Of a stretch of 16,620 bases of DNA, positions 12,761-16,620 are shown piece by piece (position 1 is the stretch's first letter; the number at the start of each line of letters is the position of its first letter). Location of the stretch: positions 1-16,620 of the forward strand of contig JAIWNN010000135.1 of NCBI GenBank assembly GCA_020216805.1, written 5' to 3'. Both the position numbers and the translations under genes were made by a program. The notes beneath the pieces are model-generated. The model saw nothing but the letters and a program-made list of their open reading frames with translations. It was not told the DNA's origin and ran no database searches. This DNA comes from Desulfarculus sp. Lineage in GTDB: Bacteria > Desulfobacterota > Desulfarculia > Desulfarculales > Desulfarculaceae.

Positions 12761-14416
12761 CTAGAGCACCTTGATCTTGTGCACCTGGTTGGTCTGGGGA
12801 TCGATGACGTGCACGCCACAGGCGATGCAGGGGTCGAAGGAGTGCACGGTGCGGATGATCTCCAGCGGCCGCTTGGGATCGGCCACCGGAGTGCCCACCA
12901 GGGCCTCCTCCACCGGGCCCAGTTGGCCCTTGGCGTCGCGGGGGCCCAGGTTCCAGGTGGAGGGCACCACCAGCTGGTAGTTCTGGATCTTGTTCTTGGC
13001 GTCGATATGGATCCAGTGGCCCAGGGCGCCGCGGGGCACGTCGATCAGGCCGGCGCCCATGGCCTCGCCCGGCCACTTCCACTCGGCGGCGGTGGCCAGG
13101 TTGCCCTTCTTCACCTCCTCGATGACCTCCATCACCCAACCGCCCATGGCGTCGGCGATGACCTTGGTCTCGATGCAGCGGGCCGCGGCCCGTCCCAGGG
13201 TGCTGAACAGAGCGGTGGCGGGGATGGAAAGGTGCTTGAGCACCGCCTCCACCATGGCCTTGGTCTGGGCGTGGCCATTGCCATAGGCCGCCAGAACCTG
13301 GGCCAGGGGCCCGACCTCCACCGCCATGCCGTCATAGCGGGGGGCCTTGAAGTAGCTGTACTTGCCGTCGTAGTTGTAGTCGGGCTTGATGAACTTGGTC
13401 TCGCCCTTGCTGGGGTGCAGGGCCGGACCGTCGGAGTACCAGGCCCGCTTGACCTCCTCGGTGATCTTGGCCGGATCCACCGCCATGACCTTGCTCAGGT
13501 CGCGCTTGGCGATGACGCCGCCGGGCAGGAACATCTTCTCCGAGGAGTAGGCGCCGCTGTTCTGCGGGAAGTTGCCATAGGCCAGGAAGTTGGTGCAACC
13601 GCCGATGTTGTTGGCGCCCCAGTCCTTGTAGAAGCTGGCCACCGCCAACAGGTCGGGCAGGTAGACGTTGTCGATGAAGGCCTGCATTTCCTTCAGGTAG
13701 TAGAGGAACTCGGCCAGGCGGTCCACCGACAGGATGTCCTGGACGCAGGAGACGCCGCCGGCCACGTAGGTCTGCACGTGGGGGTTCTTGGCCCCGAACA
13801 TGGCCATCATGCGGGCGGCCTTGACCTGCAGACGCAGCCACTCCAGGTAGTGGGCGGTGGCCATCAGGTTGGCCTCCGCGGGCAGGCGGTAGTCGGGGTG
13901 TCCCCAGTAGCCGTTGGCGAAGGGGCCCAGCTGGCCGCTCTCCACGAAGGTCTTGAGCCGCTCCTGCACCGCCTTGAAGTCGGCCGAGCCGCTCTTGGGG
14001 TAGTTGCCCAGGCTCTCGGCCAGGGCGGCGGTCTTCTTGGGATCGGCCTTCAAGGCGCTGACCACGTCCACGAAGTCCAGGGCGTGCAGGGCGTAGAAGT
14101 GGGTGACGTGGTCGTGGATGAACTGGGCGCCATGGACCAGGTTGCGGGTCAGGCGGCCCAGGGCCGGGGGATAGGCCTTCAGGGCGTCGTCGATGGCCCG
14201 GATGGAGGCCAGGGCGTGCACCTCGGTGCAGACGCCGCAGGCGCGCTGGGTGATATGGGGGGCGTCGCGGGGGTCGCGCCCCTGGAGGATGAGCTCCAAA
14301 CCGCGGAAAAGCTGGGCCGAACTCCAGGCGTTGGTGACCTTGCCGCCCTCGATCTCCACATCGATGCGCAGATGGCCCTCGATGCGGGTGATGGGATCGA
14401 TGGTGTATTTAGCCAT
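12761..14416 (-). CDS. hynA: [NiFe] hydrogenase large (catalytic) subunit, periplasmic, 551 aa precursor
   Basis: The large subunit carries the Ni-Fe active site. The N-terminal ITRIEGHLRIDVE (9-21) is conserved, and the first ligand motif RACGVCTEVH gives Cys60 and Cys63. The second ligand motif DPCIACGVH (528-536) gives Cys530 and Cys533. All four ligands are Cys, so this is [NiFe] and not [NiFeSe]. The 15 residues after His536 (VIDPQTNQVHKIKVL) are the tail removed by the endopeptidase after nickel insertion. GYWGHPDYRLPAEANLMATAHYLEWL is typical of the Desulfovibrio-like group. There is no signal peptide, as expected for a protein exported as a complex with the Tat-bearing small subunit. 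The ATG at 14416 has GAAGGAGG nine bases upstream. It follows the small subunit by 68 bp. Confidence 0.97.
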   Translation of the reverse strand: MAKYTIDPITRIEGHLRIDVEIEGGKVTNAWSSAQLFRGLELILQGRDPRDAPHITQRACGVCTEVHALASIRAIDDALKAYPPALGRLTRNLVHGAQFIHDHVTHFYALHALDFVDVVSALKADPKKTAALAESLGNYPKSGSADFKAVQERLKTFVESGQLGPFANGYWGHPDYRLPAEANLMATAHYLEWLRLQVKAARMMAMFGAKNPHVQTYVAGGVSCVQDILSVDRLAEFLYYLKEMQAFIDNVYLPDLLAVASFYKDWGANNIGGCTNFLAYGNFPQNSGAYSSEKMFLPGGVIAKRDLSKVMAVDPAKITEEVKRAWYSDGPALHPSKGETKFIKPDYNYDGKYSYFKAPRYDGMAVEVGPLAQVLAAYGNGHAQTKAMVEAVLKHLSIPATALFSTLGRAAARCIETKVIADAMGGWVMEVIEEVKKGNLATAAEWKWPGEAMGAGLIDVPRGALGHWIHIDAKNKIQNYQLVVPSTWNLGPRDAKGQLGPVEEALVGTPVADPKRPLEIIRTVHSFDPCIACGVHVIDPQTNQVHKIKVL

Positions 14417-14484
14417 TGTATTGGACCTCCTTCATGGAGCTGTAGTCACATGCCAAATGCCAAGAACATCCCCACGGCCCAGCC

Positions 14485-15423
14485 TTAGATGGGCTGATAG
14501 AAAGGCGACTGCTCATCCCAGAAGTTCGGCTCGGAGCAGCCGATGCAGGGATGGCCGGCGCCGATGGGCCAGTTGGTGCCGTCGTTGAACATGACCTGGG
14601 GGCAGTTGTTGAAGGTGTTGGGGCCCTTGCAGCCGACCTCGGCCAGGCACCAGCCCTTCATGGCCCCCTCGTCGCCGAACTTCTTGACGAACTCGCCGGC
14701 CTCGTAGTGGGCGCGGCGGGGGCAGTTGTCGTGGATGTTCATGCCATAGGCGAACAACGGCCGACCCTTGGCGTCCAGGGCCGGCAGCTTGCCCAGCAGG
14801 AGGTAGTGGACCACGGTGGCGATGATGTTGATGGGGTTGGGCGGGCAGCCGTTGATGTTGATGGTCTTGACCCCGGTGGCCTTCTCCACGCTCACCGCGC
14901 CGGTGGGGTTGGGCTTGGCCGCCTGGACGCCGCCGGAGCAGGCGCAGTTGCCCACGCAGATGGTGGCCAGGGCGTCCTTGGTGGCCGCCTTGGCGATCTC
15001 CAGCATGGTCTTGCCGCCCACCTTGCCGTAGACGCCGCCGTCCTTCATGGGGATGCCACCCTCGCAGATCAGGATGTACTTGCCCTTGTACTGGGTCATG
15101 GCGTCGTGCAGGGACTTCTCGGCCGCCTCGCCGGAGGGGGCCATGATGGTCTCGTGGTAGGCGACGTTGAGCACCTCCAGCACCACCTCGTCGATCCAGG
15201 GGTAGGTGGTGCGCAGCAGGGCCTCGCTGCAGCCGGTGCACTCCGCGAAATGCAGCCAGATGGCGGTGGGCCGCTGCTTGGCGGCCATGGCCTCGGCCAC
15301 CCGCGGCACCATGCTGGGAGCCAGACCCAGGACCGAGGTCACCAGGGTGCAGTATTTGACGAAATCGCGCCGGCTTACCCCTTTGGCCTCGATGCGCTCC
15401 AACACCTCTTCCTTGTGCTCCAT
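14485..15423 (-). CDS. hynB: [NiFe] hydrogenase small (Fe-S) subunit with Tat signal, 312 aa
   Basis: The small subunit passes electrons through three Fe-S clusters. SRRDFVKYC (17-25) is a twin-arginine signal that exports both subunits, followed by a hydrophobic stretch to ~47. Proximal [4Fe-4S] ligands: Cys62 and Cys65 (ECTGCSE), Cys160 (GNCACSGG) and Cys193 (NGCPPNP). Distal: His231, Cys234, Cys259 and Cys265. Medial [3Fe-4S]: Cys274, Cys293 and Cys296, with no Cys near 284-286 (NWP). The extra Cys residues of O2-tolerant enzymes are absent (Gly64, Gly165). An additional Cys162 lies near the proximal cluster. The protein ends at FWDEQSPFYQPI without a membrane helix, so the enzyme should be soluble in the periplasm and use a c-type cytochrome. 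The ATG at 15423 has AGGAGG nine bases upstream; reading is open further upstream but lacks family content. Confidence 0.96.
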   Translation of the reverse strand: MEHKEEVLERIEAKGVSRRDFVKYCTLVTSVLGLAPSMVPRVAEAMAAKQRPTAIWLHFAECTGCSEALLRTTYPWIDEVVLEVLNVAYHETIMAPSGEAAEKSLHDAMTQYKGKYILICEGGIPMKDGGVYGKVGGKTMLEIAKAATKDALATICVGNCACSGGVQAAKPNPTGAVSVEKATGVKTININGCPPNPINIIATVVHYLLLGKLPALDAKGRPLFAYGMNIHDNCPRRAHYEAGEFVKKFGDEGAMKGWCLAEVGCKGPNTFNNCPQVMFNDGTNWPIGAGHPCIGCSEPNFWDEQSPFYQPI

Positions 15424-15471
15424 CTCCCTTGACCTCCTTCGCCCCCAGCCTTCGTGGCGGGGATGCGTCGA

Positions 15472-15493
15472 TGCGGACCAAACGCGGTCCGCA
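15472..15493 (-). promoter_or_regulatory. Perfect hairpin in the hydrogenase leader
   Basis: TGCGGACC (15472-15479) and GGTCCGCA (15486-15493) form an 8-bp perfect stem with a six-base loop, about 50 bases before the small-subunit start. No T-run follows on the minus strand. It may be an operator dyad or an mRNA stability element. Confidence 0.4.
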
Positions 15494-15686
15494 GCCTTGG
15501 CTGGACGAGGAACCCCGGCCCCCCCAACCTCCCCAGTAGGTCGTGGCGAGGCGCCAGAGGATGGACCCCATCCGCTTGTTTCCGACTTCGACGGTTTAGG
15601 ATGCAGAACCCGGCCCCAACCGGGTCGGCAGGGCCCTGGCGCCTGTCTCCCACAACACCGCGCCATACCTGCCAGAATTGTCATTC

Positions 15687-15716
15687 ATCATGCAAAACTA
15701 AGCCCTTTCCGGTCAA
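15687..15716 (-). promoter_or_regulatory. Possible sigma70-type promoter for the hydrogenase operon
   Basis: On the minus strand TTGACC (15716-15711) and CATGAT (15692-15687) are separated by 18 bases. A start near 15680 would give a structured leader of about 257 nt. No sigma54 site with the invariant GG/GC pair was found in this region. Confidence 0.45.
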
Positions 15717-15783
15717 ATAGTAAATTGCTATGGATTTTTATCGAGAATTTCTATATCTCAATCCGGCGCCCGGCGGTACCGGG

Positions 15784-15812
15784 TTTACACCAAACCGGAC
15801 CGGGCCTATACT
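15784..15812 (+). promoter_or_regulatory. Sigma70-type promoter for the chelatase gene
   Basis: TTTACA at 15784-15789 and TATACT at 15807-15812 are separated by exactly 17 bases, each one mismatch from consensus. Transcription would begin near 15819, giving a leader of about 29 nt before the ATG at 15848. Confidence 0.7.
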
Positions 15813-15847
15813 TCTGATGCGCCGGAAACCCAGCCCGCAGGTAGGCC

Positions 15848-16620
15848 ATGCCACTGTCTTCGCAAGACAATCGCCTCTATCCCTTCGCGGCCCTGGTGGG
15901 CCAGGAGCGCCTGAAACGCGCCCTGCTGCTCCTGGGCATCGACCCGGGATTGGGTGGCGTGCTGCTGCGAGGCGAAAAGGGCACCGCCAAATCCACCGCC
16001 GCCCGCGGTCTGGCCCGGCTCTTGCCCCCGCAGGCGGTGGTGGCCGACTGTCCCCTGGGCTGCGACCCCAGCGGGTGGTTGTGCCCGGAATGCGCCGCCC
16101 GCCCCCGGCCCCTACCCACCCGCCAGCGCCCCACTCCCTTCGTGGATCTGCCCCTGGGGGCCACCGAGGACCGTCTGGCCGGCTCCCTGGACCTGGAGGC
16201 GGCGGTGAGCCGGGGACAGGTGCGCCTGCGCCCGGGGCTTCTGGCCCGGGCCCACCGGGGCGTGCTCTACGTGGACGAGGTCAACCTGCTGCCGGCCCAC
16301 CTGGTCCATCTGGTGCTGGACGCGGCCGCCAGCGGGGTCAACCGGGTGGAGCGCGAGGGACTGAGCCAGTCCCACCCCGCCCGGTTCGCCCTGGTGGCCT
16401 CCATGAATCCCGAGGAAGGCCCCCTGGGGCCGCAGCTTCTGGACCGCTTCGGCCTCTGCGTGGAGGTCACGGCCGAGCCGGACCCGGCCCGGCGGATGGA
16501 GGTCCTGCGCCGCCGCCTGGCCTTCGAGGCCGACCCGCTGGCCTTCTGCGCCGCCTGGGCCGCCCGGCAGGAGCAGACCGCCCGCCGCCTGGCCGCCGCC
16601 CGCCTGGCCCTGGAGCGGGT
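15848..16620 (+). CDS. BchI/ChlI-like AAA+ chelatase subunit (magnesium chelatase / putative cobaltochelatase), partial N-terminal part
   Basis: The first ~257 residues are an AAA+ ATPase of the magnesium-chelatase I-subunit type, which drives metal insertion into tetrapyrroles. Landmarks: [21 protein letters not shown] (~13-33), Walker [11 protein letters not shown] (41-50), Walker [12 protein letters not shown] (138-148), sensor [13 protein letters not shown] (184-196) and LLDRFGL with the Arg finger (198-203). Between Walker A and Walker B lie Cys68, Cys72, Cys79 and Cys82 ([13 protein letters not shown]), a likely zinc-binding insert that occurs in the putative cobaltochelatase branch, where the I-like part is followed by a linker and a von Willebrand A domain. 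The rest is beyond the window, so whether it is I-only or an I-D fusion cannot be judged. The ATG is supported by the promoter at 15784-15812 and a modest AGG SD. In a non-photosynthetic anaerobe a role in cobalamin or F430-like metal insertion is more likely than chlorophyll synthesis. Confidence 0.88.
   Translation, partial: MPLSSQDNRLYPFAALVGQERLKRALLLLGIDPGLGGVLLRGEKGTAKSTAARGLARLLPPQAVVADCPLGCDPSGWLCPECAARPRPLPTRQRPTPFVDLPLGATEDRLAGSLDLEAAVSRGQVRLRPGLLARAHRGVLYVDEVNLLPAHLVHLVLDAAASGVNRVEREGLSQSHPARFALVASMNPEEGPLGPQLLDRFGLCVEVTAEPDPARRMEVLRRRLAFEADPLAFCAAWAARQEQTARRLAAARLALER

Larger units (their letters stand above)
15424..15847. other. Divergent regulatory region between hydrogenase and chelatase genes
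   Basis: This 424-bp gap holds the hydrogenase leader and promoter (minus strand) and the chelatase promoter (plus strand). Positions ~15700-15770 are conspicuously AT-rich for this genome, with TTTTTA, AGAATTTCT and TATAT runs. The hydrogenase leader, about 257 nt long, contains two perfect hairpins: TGCGGACC/GGTCCGCA at 15472-15493 and ACCCGG/CCGGGT at 15608-15625. No coding sequence with an SD or a family-like translation was found. Confidence 0.6.

Noticed and set aside
12323..14488. Very long plus-strand open frame (721 codons) opposite the hydrogenase large subunit
   Set aside because: It is rich in His, Gly, Val, Asp and Gln in the pattern produced by reading the antisense of a GC-rich gene, and the minus strand encodes an unmistakable hydrogenase.
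15424..15684. Upstream extension of the hydrogenase small-subunit frame
   Set aside because: The added ~87 residues have no family content, while ATG 15423 has a strong SD and precedes the Tat motif at the usual distance.
1..16620. Mobile elements, CRISPR arrays, tRNA or rRNA genes, toxin-antitoxin or phage genes
   Set aside because: No transposase or integrase motifs, direct-repeat arrays, cloverleaf-like sequences or rRNA stretches were seen on either strand by reading; a computed scan could still find weak cases.

Overview
The window is GC-rich DNA from a bacterium that is probably an anaerobic member of the Desulfobacterota (former Deltaproteobacteria). The inference rests on a Desulfovibrio-type periplasmic [NiFe] hydrogenase (Tat-exported small subunit without a C-terminal membrane anchor, no selenocysteine codon), a TakP-type TRAP carboxylate transporter, strong codon bias to G/C in third positions, and short 59-76 aa accessory proteins with clear Shine-Dalgarno (SD) sites. 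A Desulfarculales-like sulfate reducer or syntroph would fit, but the sequence alone does not settle the genus. No mobile element, CRISPR array, tRNA or rRNA was found.

Layout. 1-542 (minus): 5' part of queA, running off the left edge, with a near-consensus sigma70 promoter at 717-745. 856-1035 (plus): a 59-aa zinc-ribbon protein. 1090-1791 (minus): an unrecognised exported, C-terminally anchored protein. 1922-2542 (plus): a YIP1-family membrane protein. 2652-6980 (plus): a compact four-gene MacAB-like exporter made of a periplasmic adaptor, a separate ATPase and two different FtsX/MacB-type permeases, with translational overlaps between the ATPase and first permease and between the two permeases. 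7128-8336 (plus): an alpha/beta-hydrolase fused to a C-terminal PAS-like domain, with its own promoter. 8487-11525 (plus): a complete TRAP transporter in the order Q-M-P, closed by a strong bidirectional terminator at 11556-11591.

The right third is a minus-strand hydrogenase operon: small subunit (15423-14485), large subunit (14416-12761), maturation endopeptidase (12634-12071), HypC chaperone (12102-11872) and a 72-aa multi-CxxC protein (11844-11626). Divergent from it, at 15848, begins the N-terminal part of a BchI/ChlI-type AAA+ chelatase subunit that runs off the right edge. An AT-rich segment of about 70 bp separates the two divergent promoters.

How the genes work together. The small and large subunits form a periplasmic H2-oxidising (or H2-evolving) enzyme. 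HypC delivers the Fe(CN)2CO unit and the endopeptidase removes the 15-residue C-terminal tail of the large subunit after nickel insertion. Other Hyp factors must be encoded elsewhere. The TRAP system probably imports a 2-keto acid or hydroxy acid such as pyruvate or lactate, which would suit an anaerobe that handles both organic acids and H2. The MacAB-like genes form an efflux or export module without a TolC gene in view. The least explained items are the hydrolase-PAS fusion, the multi-CxxC protein at the end of the hydrogenase operon, the exported orphan at 1090-1791, and the paired GC-rich hairpins that separate hydrogenase structural genes from maturation genes.
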